Positions 21,373 through 31,905 of a DNA stretch of 64,000 bases are shown here, in pieces; the first letter of the stretch is position 1, and each line of letters begins with the position of its first letter. Location: NCBI RefSeq assembly GCF_000213175.1, contig NW_009799179.1, positions 3,825,551 to 3,889,550 of the forward strand, read 5' to 3'. This stretch comes from Neurospora tetrasperma FGSC 2508 (taxonomy: Eukaryota; Ascomycota; Sordariomycetes; Sordariales; Sordariaceae). The notes beneath the pieces were generated by a model that saw nothing but the letters and a program-made list of their open reading frames with translations, did no database searches and was not told where the DNA came from. Made by a program: the position numbers and the translations under genes.

Positions 21373-24300
21373 ATGCTTCCCCCGCGCCCAAAACAGGTTC
21401 CGCGCCGCTGGATAGCGTCTCTCGGCCACAGCAGTTGTCGCCCATGCGTTGTCAATAACATTCGAACCGCTGCCGCCACTGTTGGACGTGGTCGTGGTGC
21501 TGTCGGTGTCGGTAGATATGTGACCACTCAGACCTCGCTCACTTCCGCCGGGTCTAGACCCTCCTCCAGCGTGCTATTTGTCGTCCCCGCCCGGCCCGTC
21601 ATCGACATCACGCCGTGTTGTCCTCGACTGTTTCAGCTTCAGATTCGCGGTAAAAAGACCCGGACCGTTGTGCAGTTGAACGATCTGCCCCTTCCGCCCG
21701 TCGTTGAAACCGCCGTCAACGGCCCTCTTCTAGTGGTGGAGGAGTCAGTCCAGGAAGAAGGCACCTCGACGACTCGCCGCAAAAGGATCAAAAGGACGAT
21801 TTTGCAGCTGGATCAGCTGCCCGTGTCTCAGACTACTCTAACCTCGGATCCGATCCTGGATGCTCAGAGAGATATAAAGCCAAACGAGGACATAGACTCT
21901 GGTAAGAGTAAACGGGGCAGGCGGAGGATTGTCAAGTTAGACGATTCATCCACTACGCCAGTTGCTATGCTCGACGAGGCTCTCCTGCCCGTAAAAGAAG
22001 CAACAGAAGAGGCAGCCGAGGTAGAGCAGAATGAGCCATCAACACAGCGTAAAAGAGACAAGACGAGGACCGTCAGGTTGAAGGAGATCCCTCAGGGCGC
22101 CCTCCTTCCCGACGAGTCTTTCCCGCCACCGCAGCAGGAAGACCAAGAACCAGCTTACCCATCAGTAATCCAACAGCATCGCCACAATATGCAAAAGTTT
22201 GACAACTGCGTGTTGCTAACGCGCGTAGGGAGCTTCTACGAGATGTACTTTGAGCATGCGGAGGAGGTCGGCCCGCTTCTGAACCTCAAAGTCTCACAAA
22301 AGAAAACGAGCGGCGGTCCTGTCTCAATGGTAAATCCTCTCCGTCTGTCGTTGTGTTCATGTGTGTCTACTATGTCTTTGCTCCCAAGTCAGCTCCAAGT
22401 TACTCCCCCTATTTGCACTTTGTTCTGATCATGAACCTTCTTTTAGGCTGGGTTTCCTTTCTTCCAACTTGACCGTTACCTTAAAGTCTTAGTCGAAGAC
22501 CTGAATCGCCATGTAGCCATAGCGGAGGAGTACAGAAATTCCCCTTCAGAGCAGATCAAATCGGGTGGTTTGATGCACAATCGCAGAGTGACTCGCATCG
22601 TCACCCCGGGCACTCTGATCGACGAGAACTTCATGGACCCGTACGCCAACAACTACATTATGGCCATACATCTGCCTTCCAATTCGTTGGAAGGAAGCTC
22701 GAGTTTTCAAGAAGCCTTGAACTCTGAAACAGAGCAAAAGAAGGAGTCCCTTGTAGGTTTAGCATGGCTAGACTTATCCACGGGCAACTTCTACACCCAG
22801 CAGACGAGTCTTATATCCTTGGGCAGTGTTCTCTTGCGGGTATCTCCGCGAGAAATAGTCCTCGACAAGTCCCTTGAGTCTGCCGAAGGTCACGATATCT
22901 TGTCCGTCCTGAACGAGGAGAGATATCCCGTTACCTACTCACCCCAAGGCGAGAATATACAAACCCTCAAGGACTGGGCGCCGATGCTGGACGCAAAAAT
23001 ACCTACAGAAACAGTAATCAGGTTCACGGACGATGAGATCAAGGCAGGCAACGTCTTGCTTCACTATGTTACAGACCGACTTCAAGGCTTGAGCATGAAA
23101 CTTCAGCCGCCAATACGCCACGACAACATGCAAATTATGACTATCGACAAAAACAGCATGCGATCTCTGGAGATCAAGAAAACCATGAGGGAAGGCTTCT
23201 TCGCGGGAAGCTTGTTACATGCCATCAGAAGGACAGTGACCAAGAGTGGTGCAAGACTGCTTAATGAGTGGCTCAGTAAGCTATCCCTTTTACCGCTTTG
23301 TGCCTATGTCGATAGATAAAATCACTGACCGATTTAGGCGCCCCTTCAACGTCCCTTTCGGTGATAAACTCCCGTCTCGATCTCATAACCCGCTTCATCT
23401 CGAACCCAGATCTCAGCGACGCCATCACGGTCCTCCTCCATCGATCCCACGACACTCAACGTCTCGTCCAAAAATTCGCTCTCAACCGCGGTGACGCCGA
23501 CGATCTCCTCCGGCTCGCCAGCACCATCAAGGCCACCGAGGACATCGTCAACCACCTAAAGTCCACCATTTCCTCCGAAGATAATAACCCAGAAGAAGAT
23601 GATTGCCTAACCAAGCTGATCGAACGTATAAGCCTCGAGCAACCCCTTAAGCTCGCCAAGCGGATCTGGGACGCCATCGACGAGGAAGGGCTCGTCCAGC
23701 AACACCAGCTCGAAGATAGCGAGACGGGCGAGATGCTTGCTCTCGCACAGGAGATCGTCAAGGACGAAGGGACAGAGGAGGATGGGCGGGCGCTTTTGCC
23801 CAAGGGAGCTACGGCTAAGAGTAATAGGGCTAGGGCGGAGCTGACCCAAAACCGAAATCAACAGGAAAAGGATCTGTCAAAAGACAACAGGAAAATAAGT
23901 CTGCGAAATTACTACGGCGAAGACAACCAGGTCTGGATCATGAAGCCCAAAGCCAACAGGGCCCTGGCTAAGCTCCACGCGGAACTCAGATCGCTGCAGG
24001 AACAAAAGGAGAAGCTCACCGAGGAGTTCCGCGCAAAGTATGCGGCGCCATCGCTTACGCTGAATTGGAAAACCGGATTGGGCCATGTTTGTGTCGTTCG
24101 AGGGAGGGATGCTCGATTGGCGGTGGGAGAAACGAGTCGTCGCACCAGAACATCCAGCAGCAGCAGCAACAGCATGTCCGACCCCATCTCTGACACCACC
24201 GACGCCGATGCTGCGGACGCCGATACCGAACCCATCCCCGAACCCGTCCCAGAACCCGAATCTCTCTCCACCCTCCGCACGCTCTCTACCACCCGGACCA

Positions 24301-25301
24301 CCCGCACCTTCCACCACCCTCTCTGGACGTCCCTCGGCGAATCCCTCGACCACGTCCGGCTCCGCATTCGCTCCGAAGAGACGGCTCTCTTCTCCTCTCT
24401 CCGCTCCAACGTGGTAACCTTGCTCATAAAACTCCGTCGCAATGCGCTCGTCCTCGACGAGCTCGACATCGCCACCTCGCTGTCCCGGCTGGCGACGGAG
24501 CAGAATCTCGTTCGGCCCATTCTGCACGATTCCTCCACTACCAACGGTTCTCAAGGGATGGGCACGAGGACGGTCATAGTAGGCGGTCGCCACCCCACCG
24601 TCGAACCCTCCCTCCTCTCCCGAGGCATGACCTTTCAGAAAAACGACTGCTTAATCGGCTCCCCCGGACAAGGTGCGATCTGGCTGATTACCGGACCGAA
24701 CATGGCTGGTAAGAGCACGTTTCTGCGACAGAACGCGCTGATTACCATCCTGGCGCAGATGGGGTGTTATGTCCCTGCCGATTACGCGGAGCTGGGTATT
24801 GTTGATGCCATCTTCAGCAGGGTCGGGTCGGCGGATAACTTGTATGCGGACCAGAGCACTTTCATGGTGGAGATGATGGAGACGGCGGCGATATTGCGGC
24901 AGGCGACGCCGAGGAGCTTTGTGATAATGGATGAGATTGGCAGGGGGACGACACCGGAGGATGGCACAGCTGTGGCGTTTGCGAGCCTGCATCATCTGTT
25001 GACGGTGAATAAGTGTAGGGGGTTATTTGCGACGCATTTCCATGCGGTTGGGGATATGCTGAAGGAGCAGGGGTTGGTGGTTGAGGATGGTGCGAGCAGT
25101 GCGACTGCAAATTGGGGTGTGGTTATGTATTGCACGGATGTGGAAGAGGACGAGAGCGGTGGATTTGTCTATGTGCACAAGTTGCGCAAAGGCATGAACA
25201 GGCAGAGTCATGCCCTGAAAGTGGCTCGCCTGGCTGGGCTGCCAGAGCCGGCCATTAAGATCGCTCAGCAAGTATTGGCGGTTCAGGGAGTTGTAGCTTA
25301 G
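21373..25301 (+). CDS. msh1: Mitochondrial MutS homologue Msh1
   Basis: Exons 21373..22329, 22447..23275 and 23338..25301 give 1249 aa, clearly longer than yeast Msh1 (959 aa). MutS-family ATPases recognise mismatches and small loops; Msh1 maintains mitochondrial DNA. Seen: a basic, Ser/Arg-rich N-terminus (MLPPRPKQVPRRW) suited to mitochondrial import, and an N-terminal extension carrying four similar units (see findings). The mismatch-binding domain has the Phe-x-Glu motif (VGSFYEMYFEHAEEVG), then AGFPFFQLDRYL. The connector and lever regions lie in exon 2 and early exon 3. The ATPase domain has Walker A GPNMAGKSTFLRQNA, ADQSTFMVEMMETA, Walker B FVIMDEIGRGTTPEDG and ATHFHAVGDML. In exon 3 an inserted Ser/Thr/Asp/Pro-rich stretch (about codons 24150-24310) is low-complexity. 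Start: the first convincing ATG, giving a presequence-like N-terminus. Introns are 117 and 62 nt. Confidence 0.93.
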
Positions 25302-25851
25302 GAGTCACGGTAAAAAAGGAGTTCATTAAAGTCACTGTTGGGAATTATGGCACGAGAATCTGGTTGGTTGTTCAAGGATTTTATTGGAAGGGTATCTGAG
25401 AGAATCTGGATGTATCTGGAAAAGTAGAGTTAGCCTCTGTATACCCCATGTGTATGATAGATGTAGAGCTGAACAAAAATCGGGGGTGTTTGGGAGTGTC
25501 TCATAAAGTAGTTGTTTGTGATGGGTTTTCATCAATGATAATCAGGGTTAAAAAGCTCTTTGGTTTTTGTCTAATCATCGACACTCCAAAGGGGAAAGCA
25601 GGAAGGATGGTGGAAATAAGTGAAAACTAACCTGATGGGTTTGAGAAAACAAGCAGGACATTTTCACATGTATCCGCACAGTTTCATCAAGATTGCAAAC
25701 AGACTCATCAGAAGGAGACCACCAAGTTGATGTGCTTAATTGAGCAGCAAGTAATCTATGTAGCTGAGGGCCAAGATCATTCGTCTCTTTACCCAACCTA
25801 AACCAACTTTGCCACGCCTCAAACACTTCAATCAAGAAGTCAGAGAGACAT
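25302..25851. other. Convergent 3' region, msh1 / rpp0
   Basis: Tail-to-tail spacer that should contain both 3' UTRs. An open frame extends the P0 reading into 25575-25850 only by reading through its last intron and is not coding. Confidence 0.5.
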
Positions 25852-26917
25852 TTAGTCGCTAGAGAACCAGTTAGCTTTAACGTCGAATACCCAGGGGCAC
25901 TGTCAGGGAATACGCACAAGAGACCGCCGAAGCCGCCATCATCCTCATCAGACTCCTCCTTCTCCTCCTCCTTCTCCTCGGCCTTGCCAGCGGCAGGGGC
26001 AGCCTCGGTGGAAGCGGCGGGAGCGGCGGAAGCATAAGCCTCGGGGTTGGCAATGCGATCCTTGAGCTCCTCGATCTCGGGCCAGCTGATCTCGGTCTCG
26101 ATAGCGACGGCAAGAACCTTCTTGTAGGCGTTGACGACGGAGTGGATGACGGAGGGAAGAGTGGGGAAGTTGAGAGCGAGCGAGAGGCTGGCAATGGTGG
26201 TGATGGCAGTGGAGAAAGCCTTGAGGAGCTGCTCCTCAGAGATGTCAAGGACATCGGAGGGGAAGGTGTTGCCCTGGTCGTAGACCTGAGCGATGCCCAT
26301 ACCGTAGGTGAAGGGAGAGATGTTGAGCATGTTCAACAGGGTAGCCTCAGAGGGGCCGACCTTGGCGCCAGCCTCAACGAGCTTGAGATCGGTGGTGATT
26401 TCAATGGTACCACGGGCGATCTTGGTGGGGACACCGAGGGCCTGGAAGAAAGAGGTCTTGCCGGGTTCCATACCGGTGTTGCCAGCGGGGACCCAGACAT
26501 CGGCAGGGGCGATAGCACCGGCACGAGCGGGGGCAGCGACCTTGTTGGCGAGGATCTTGTCACGGACCTCCTTGAGGTCGCCGTTGGTGAAGACGAAACC
26601 AACGTTGCCCTTGACGAAGGGGAGGAGACGCTCGTACTCGGGGGTGTCGACGACGAAGGTCTTGAGGGCACGGCGAACCTGTAATGGGTGTTAATTTCTG
26701 GGCTTCCCGAAGCGCGACGCTCTTGCGACAACGGGCGACGTACCATGGTGTTCTTGCCCATCAAGACGACAGCCTCACCGCGGAGGGACTGTCTGATCTC
26801 GTGCATCTGCTGAGAGCTGACATTGTCGACGGAGACGATGAAGATGGACCGGTAATCCTCCAACAAGCCCTTCAGCTTGTCGAAGTAACCGGCCTTGTTA
26901 GCAGACTTGCCCCCCAT
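25852..26917 (-). CDS. rpp0: 60S acidic ribosomal protein P0
   Basis: Exons complement(25852..25858, 25918..26678, 26744..26917) give 313 aa, the usual P0 length. P0 (uL10) anchors the P1/P2 stalk on the large ribosomal subunit and contacts the GTPase-associated rRNA. Seen: [49 protein letters not shown] and [19 protein letters not shown], then an Ala-rich hinge and an acidic tail. The tail ends [14 protein letters not shown], the shared P-protein C-terminus recognised by elongation factors and ribotoxins. The last residue and a half plus the stop lie on a separate final exon: the GTGCGT donor and the TCTCTAG acceptor after a GCTAAC branch give TT|C GAC TAA. The other intron (65 nt) splits codons for NTM|VRR. 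It is transcribed divergently from trm82. Confidence 0.96.
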
Positions 26918-27572
26918 ATCTTCTTTTAGCACGAAGGCAGGATGTTTAAGGGCAAGAGGAGTTCTCTTGATTGATTTGGTGGTGAAGTTGGAGTTGGTAT
27001 GGTGACCTGAGGAGAGATTCTGGAAGCCGGACAAAATTTCGGGCGCGCGCAATTGACTTGGTTGATCCGTCTGTGGGAAGCGAGGGGTGAGTGTGGCCCG
27101 TGCTGCCGTCGGGGTGCTAGGGCTTGAGTGGGGTTGACCAATCAGACGGTCAGAAACAAGCACTTCGACTGGAGTGAGGTCTTGGCAGGTACCCCAGTAC
27201 AAAATCGTCAAAATAATAGCGGCATCAGTTGAGCCTCACGGCACTGCAAACGACGCTGCAGTGTATGGCTCGCCTGCTGTACAGCCACATGTGGCTCAGT
27301 ACCCAAGTCTGTTCGAGACTTTCTTCGAAGTTCACTCTCACTCATCAAGCATTGCAGTGACTACTAGTACCAAACCCGGAGTGAGGCTGCATCACAACTC
27401 CGAATATCAAGTTTGTAGACACCTTCCTCATGTAGCAATTGTCGTATACTAACGCACTCACAGAATCACACTCGAAGATCAAAGACGCAAGTGCACTCGA
27501 TCTCACTTTGCTTGTCCTCAGCATTGAATTTCATATCTACCACCAACAGCCTCTAACGCCTACATCATCAAA
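26918..27572. promoter_or_regulatory. Shared divergent promoter region, rpp0 / trm82
   Basis: A 655-bp spacer between head-to-head genes for ribosome and tRNA maturation. It includes the word GCTAGGGCTTGAG near 27115-27130, loosely like the AACCCTA-type boxes of fungal ribosomal-protein promoters; this is weak. Co-regulation of the pair is inferred from orientation only. Confidence 0.4.
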
Positions 27573-29345
27573 ATGGCTTTGCCATACCACGTCCTCAAAG
27601 TGTGCTACGGCATTGTTTTTGCCGCTCGCGGAAGTAACATTCACTCATTTGACTCCAACTTCAACCCCATCTCAGTATGGAAGTACCCCGTCAAGCAGCA
27701 AGAGACCAACGGAGAGAAGGCCGAGAGCGAGACCCCAGCTCCTATTGTAGAAGCCGAAGAATTACCCGCTCCAGAAGGCCCCCCTGCTAAGAAGAGGAAA
27801 GTGGAGGATGGCGAGGTGGTAGCTGTCTCGGAAGAGAGCAAGGAGGAATCCAAGGAGGACACCACTGAAGGTCAAACTGAGACCAAGACTGAAAGCCAGA
27901 CCCAAGAAGTGAACAGACGCAGCAGGCGGCAAAAGCAGAAGCAAAAGACCGAGGGCGGATGGGCGAAGAACAACAAGGCTGTCCTCGAGAAGCCCTTCGT
28001 CCAGGGCATGTACCTCACCACCGACGGCCGTCATCTCGTTGCCATTACCGGGTCCGACAAGACCATCTGGGTGTTTGAGCACGATGGTGCCGGAAACCTC
28101 AAGCAGCTGAGCCAAAGAGCCATGCCCAAGCGCCCTTGCGCCCTCGCCCTTACGCCCGACGATAAGACCATTCTCTCCGCCGACAAATTCGGCGACGTCT
28201 TCTCCCTCCCTCTTCTCTTTACGCCTTCCGAGCCAACGGCTGCAGCTGCAGCTTCCACCATTGCTTCCGAGGTCGCTACCCCCGAACCCACTCCCTCCGC
28301 CCCGGCCACTCCCGCTATCCCTACTCCGCCCACCACCGACGTCGCCAAGGCCCAATCCCTTTCTGTCAAGCCGCAAGCCAACGAGCTCACCGTGCACACG
28401 CTCCGTAACCTCAAGGCACTGGAGAACCAGAAGCGCTGCCTGGAGCGCCAGAAGGCGGCCAAGCTCGCCGCCGCCCTGCAGGCCTCGCAATTCGAGCACA
28501 CGCTCCAGCTGGGTCACGTCTCCATGCTCACCTCGGTGGCCGTGGCCGTGCACCCCAGCCACCCCGGCCGGACGTACATCATCACGGCCGACAGGGACGA
28601 GCACATCCGCGTGAGCCGGGGCATCCCGCAGGCGCACGTAATCGAGGGCTTTTTGTTGGGCCACGACGAGTTTGTGAGTCGAGTGTGCATTCCCGAGGCG
28701 CGCAGGGATGTGTTGATCAGCGGCGGTGGTGATGACGATCTGTTTTTGTGGGATTGGGTCAGCGCTAAGCTGCTGGGTAAGGCGCCGGTGTTGGCGGAGG
28801 TGAAGAAGGCGCTCCCGAGCGCTGAGGATGCGGACAAGGTCACCAAAATTGCGGTGACGAGGATTTTCGATGTTCAGCAGGGTGAAAAGACGCAGATCTT
28901 TGTGATTTGTGAACGGTACGTCAAATTACTTATCCCTTTTTCCAATATTGGGCCATGTGCATCGGCGGCTGACGGAAATGACAGCATCCCCCTTCTTCTG
29001 ATTTATACCCTCACCTCCGCCAACACCCTCCAACACACGCAAACCCTCTCGCTCCTCGGCAACCCGCTAGATGTCGAGTATCTCAAGGCCGAGTCTAAGC
29101 TCCTCGTGTCCATTGATCCCAATACCTCGTCCGAAACCCAGGAGGAAGAAGCCAGTAACGGCGGTGTTTCTTCTATCCTCGCTCTGTCATTCGATGATTC
29201 CGAGTCGAGCTGGAAGGTGACTCCCGGTGGTCTGAAGGCCACGGAAGCGGCTGAGGAAGAAAGCATCAGTTTGAGTCCCCAAGACTTGCAGAAGCTTTTG
29301 TATACCACAGAGAGCTTGAGGAAGACGAATAAAGATGACGAGTAA
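27573..29345 (+). CDS. trm82: tRNA (guanine-N7-)-methyltransferase non-catalytic subunit Trm82 (WD40)
   Basis: Exons 27573..28915 and 28985..29345 give 567 aa. Trm82 (human WDR4) is the beta-propeller partner that stabilises the catalytic Trm8 subunit for m7G46 formation in tRNA. Seen: the first propeller strands MALPYHVLKVCYGIVFAARG and DSNFNPISVWKYP, LVAITGSDKTIWVFEHD, ALTPDDKTILSADKFGDVFSLPL, YIITADRDEHIRVSRG with PQAHVIEGFLLGHDEFVSR, and ISGGGDDDLFLWDW. Fungal insertions enlarge it over yeast Trm82 (444 aa): an acidic linker containing PAKKRKVED, which matches the classic basic NLS type, plus RRSRRQKQKQK, and an Ala/Pro-rich insert. The 69-nt intron (GTACGT...CTGAC...CAG) has no stop and is a multiple of three, so retention would insert 23 residues. 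Its stop codon is 195 bp from that of the convergent BTB gene. Confidence 0.88.
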   Translation: MALPYHVLKVCYGIVFAARGSNIHSFDSNFNPISVWKYPVKQQETNGEKAESETPAPIVEAEELPAPEGPPAKKRKVEDGEVVAVSEESKEESKEDTTEGQTETKTESQTQEVNRRSRRQKQKQKTEGGWAKNNKAVLEKPFVQGMYLTTDGRHLVAITGSDKTIWVFEHDGAGNLKQLSQRAMPKRPCALALTPDDKTILSADKFGDVFSLPLLFTPSEPTAAAAASTIASEVATPEPTPSAPATPAIPTPPTTDVAKAQSLSVKPQANELTVHTLRNLKALENQKRCLERQKAAKLAAALQASQFEHTLQLGHVSMLTSVAVAVHPSHPGRTYIITADRDEHIRVSRGIPQAHVIEGFLLGHDEFVSRVCIPEARRDVLISGGGDDDLFLWDWVSAKLLGKAPVLAEVKKALPSAEDADKVTKIAVTRIFDVQQGEKTQIFVICERYVKLLIPFSNIGPCASAADGNDSIPLLLIYTLTSANTLQHTQTLSLLGNPLDVEYLKAESKLLVSIDPNTSSETQEEEASNGGVSSILALSFDDSESSWKVTPGGLKATEAAEEESISLSPQDLQKLLYTTESLRKTNKDDE

Positions 29346-29540
29346 GTTTGGAAGAAATCACCGGATAGATAAAATTGACTAGAGTATACTTTAAGCCTAC
29401 TCCGTATGCGCTAGATTCCTCTCGCTTTGATCGCCCATTGGCATCTCTCTGCCTAACCCGATATACGTTTGATTTCGCACCTACTCGCTTTAGTCAAAGA
29501 CCATCAGCGCCCCCCCTCCTCTTCTTTCGCTCAGCTCGTC

Positions 29541-31905
29541 TCACCTACCACCAACTTGCCAATGGTGATGATGTGCCGTATGACCAGGCCTCAAGGTATT
29601 CGGCCTAATTGGTTCCCAATTGTTCATCCACGGCAACTGTCCTCCTCCACCCATATCCCCCAGTCCTCCTGCCGTACCAGGCTGTCTTCCCGCGCCGCCT
29701 GCTCCCGCGGCAGCCCATGGTCTCTCCATGCTAGGCAATGACCTGCCCCCCGCGTCCATCCTGCCCATTCCCATTCCCATACCGCTCATATAACCACCCA
29801 TCCCAGGTGGCCCTTGAAGCCCGAAACTCTGGTACTGAGTCTGGTAGAAATCCTCCTCCCTCCTTGCCGCCATCTCCACCAACACGGCCGTCACGATCTC
29901 CGGATTCTGATGCAACCAGTCCCCGCTCTCCTCGTCCACTTCCTTTCCAGTCGTCATACCCTCCTCATCGCTATGCCCGCTCCTGCGTCTCTTTCCATTT
30001 TCATTGATCCTTTCCCCGTTCCCATCATCCCCGTCTCTGTTTCCACTTCCATATACATACCCACTGCTCCTGCTTCTCCAGGGCTGCAGAAACCCCACCC
30101 TAGCAAACACCATTTTAAGTAGAGGATCGCTCGCCGGCAGGCCCTCCCACAGCCGCTTGCACAAGAACAGCACCTGCGGCACCGCCGCGTCGGTCCCAGC
30201 GCTCTCGAGCATGTCGATTGCGTACCGCGCGATCTCGGCCTTGAAGTCATTCAGCAGAAACTTGTTGGCGAGGATGTAGACAAAGAGGGTGTGTTCGTAG
30301 CAGAGAAGCCAGGTGCGCAGGTCAGCGGGGGTGGAGAGGCGGGTGTTGCCTTCTGTCAGGGAGGGGGTGGAGTTGGTTGAGGATAATGGGGGCTGGAAGT
30401 TGGAAGAGGAAGATGAGGGGGCTTGAGCGGGTGGCGCAGGGGGTAGGGTTTGACTGGTGGCAGGAGGAACAAGTGGTGGCGGTGGAGGTGGAGGTGGAGG
30501 TGGTGCTGCGAGTCTTGCGCGACCACCCGGACGTCTCCTATTGGCACCTGCTCCTGGCCCATCACCCTGCAGAAGTCGTTCGGGGTAGGGCCTATGGCGA
30601 TATTCGGGGCCGGGAGGGTGAGGGAACGGTGGTCTTGTTCCGGTTGGGGTGTATGGAGTCCCGATACCGGGCGGTGGTAGAGGTGATCGCGGTGCAAAGC
30701 AAGACCAGCAAGGGGGACCGGGTTCGACGACACAGCGGGGACAGCCGCAGTTAGGCCGGTGACGGCCGGGATGTTTTCCGTTCGTGCGATCCCATTCCCG
30801 CTGTCTTTCCCTTTGCTGGCGCCGGTGTAGAGCCGCAGCAGCGCTCAGGTCGGTGTCTAGCTCGGAGTCGTCTGAGTTGTTGTTATTCTCTGAGTCTATT
30901 CCACCAGCGCCGCCGCCGTTGGTTTCCATGGCATCTTTGCCTTTTCCCTTTTGTTTGTCGGGGACAAGGACTGATGCAGCGGGCTTGATAGGTTCGAATC
31001 TCCCTTCATATAAAAAGGCGATCAGGTAATGAAAAATTGCAGGGTCTTCTTCGGGTAGCTCGATGGACTGGGTCTCTGACTCTCTGAAGTTGCCGCAGAG
31101 TGCTTTCTCAAAGTATTCGACCTTTAGGAGGATATGCTTATGGACCTGAGTTCAGGCGGTAAGGCGGTAAGTCAATTATCCTGATGAAAAATAAAATAAA
31201 GTAAAATAAGAAGTAAAACAAGGTTGAGGAAAGATGGTTTGACACACGTAGAATATTTGCGCCTGAGGCGCCTCTCCCACCCGAAGTGGGATAATCGTTG
31301 AATTATAACGTCTATGTGTTTGTTTTTTCATGTTAGTCATATTCTCATCGCTTGAATTCACAAATTTTGACTCTCCAAAGACAACCTTCTCAATACCAGA
31401 AAGATGACCTGCTCGCAGAATATTGCGCTGGTCGTTACAACACCTATATGCGATTTCCTAAACGATCGATGAAAAAGCTCTCGACTCACCCATCAGCAGT
31501 ACTCAACCAAAGATCTTCCTTCGGACCCATTGCCGCCTCCCTGTTTCTGCCACTCGTTTCCTCCGACATCGCTTCCAAAACCATGACATTGGGCGCGCGC
31601 GATCCCGGTTCCCTCATCACATCGCCCAGTGTCTGTGGCCTTCTCATCGTGTATTGCTGGCTTTGATCCTCATTCTCCACGATACTTGCGCTTGAGTCTT
31701 CGTTTCTGTTGCCATTACCGCTGCTGTTGTCATTACCATTGCTTCCTTCGCCATATTCGTTGAGGATCTCTTCTATCTCTCTCCTGATATTGCTGCTCCT
31801 CTCGCCGTTGGTCGTATCATTGGCTCTCATCGAACTAGAACTCGATGAGCTGGGCGCCGCGGTTGCAAAGACGCCACCAGAGTCTGGAGAGTTGTGTTGA
31901 TTCAT
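29541..31905 (-). CDS. BTB/POZ domain protein with long Pro-rich and Gly/Met-rich regions
   Basis: Best model complement(29541..31145, 31362..31443, 31490..31905), 700 aa; introns 46 and 216 nt. The N-terminal 130 residues are Ser/Asn-rich and disordered. The BTB fold is built from KVVFGESKF (end of exon 2), VHKHILLKVEYFEKALCG, FRESETQSIELPEEDPAIF and HYLIAFLYEGRFEP, then after a long insert LCYEHTLFVYILANKFLL, ARYAIDML and VLFLCKRLWEGLP. BTB domains mediate dimerisation and often recruit Cullin-3; no kelch, MATH or zinc finger is present. The insert of about 190 residues inside the fold carries a Cys-rich patch (CGCPRC..CWSC) and a run of 10 or more Pro. The C-terminus is Gly/Met-rich (GMGGYMSGMGMGMGRMD). 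Exon 1 ends at GG|GTGAGT; its 46-nt intron is near the minimum, so the exon 1-2 join is the least certain part. Start: ATG at 31905 (MNQHNSPDSG). Confidence 0.65.
31244..31319 (+). other. 76-nt cloverleaf-shaped inverted-repeat element in BTB gene intron
   Basis: Within intron 2 of the BTB gene, on the opposite (+) strand, a 9-bp terminal stem (31244-31252 with 31311-31319, one G-T pair) encloses three consecutive hairpins: 31259-31271 (5 bp, loop TGA), 31275-31291 (6 bp, loop CCGAA) and 31296-31310 (4 bp, 7-nt loop). The overall size and topology are tRNA-like, but the middle loop is 5 nt and no canonical T-loop (TTCGA) or A box is present, so I do not call a tRNA. It may be a small fold-back element, a decayed tRNA-like sequence or a structured RNA. 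Confidence 0.6.

Noticed and set aside
30990-31005. GGTTCGAATC, resembling a tRNA B box
   Set aside because: It lies inside the BTB coding exon (codes RFEP on the other strand) with no A box or cloverleaf around it.
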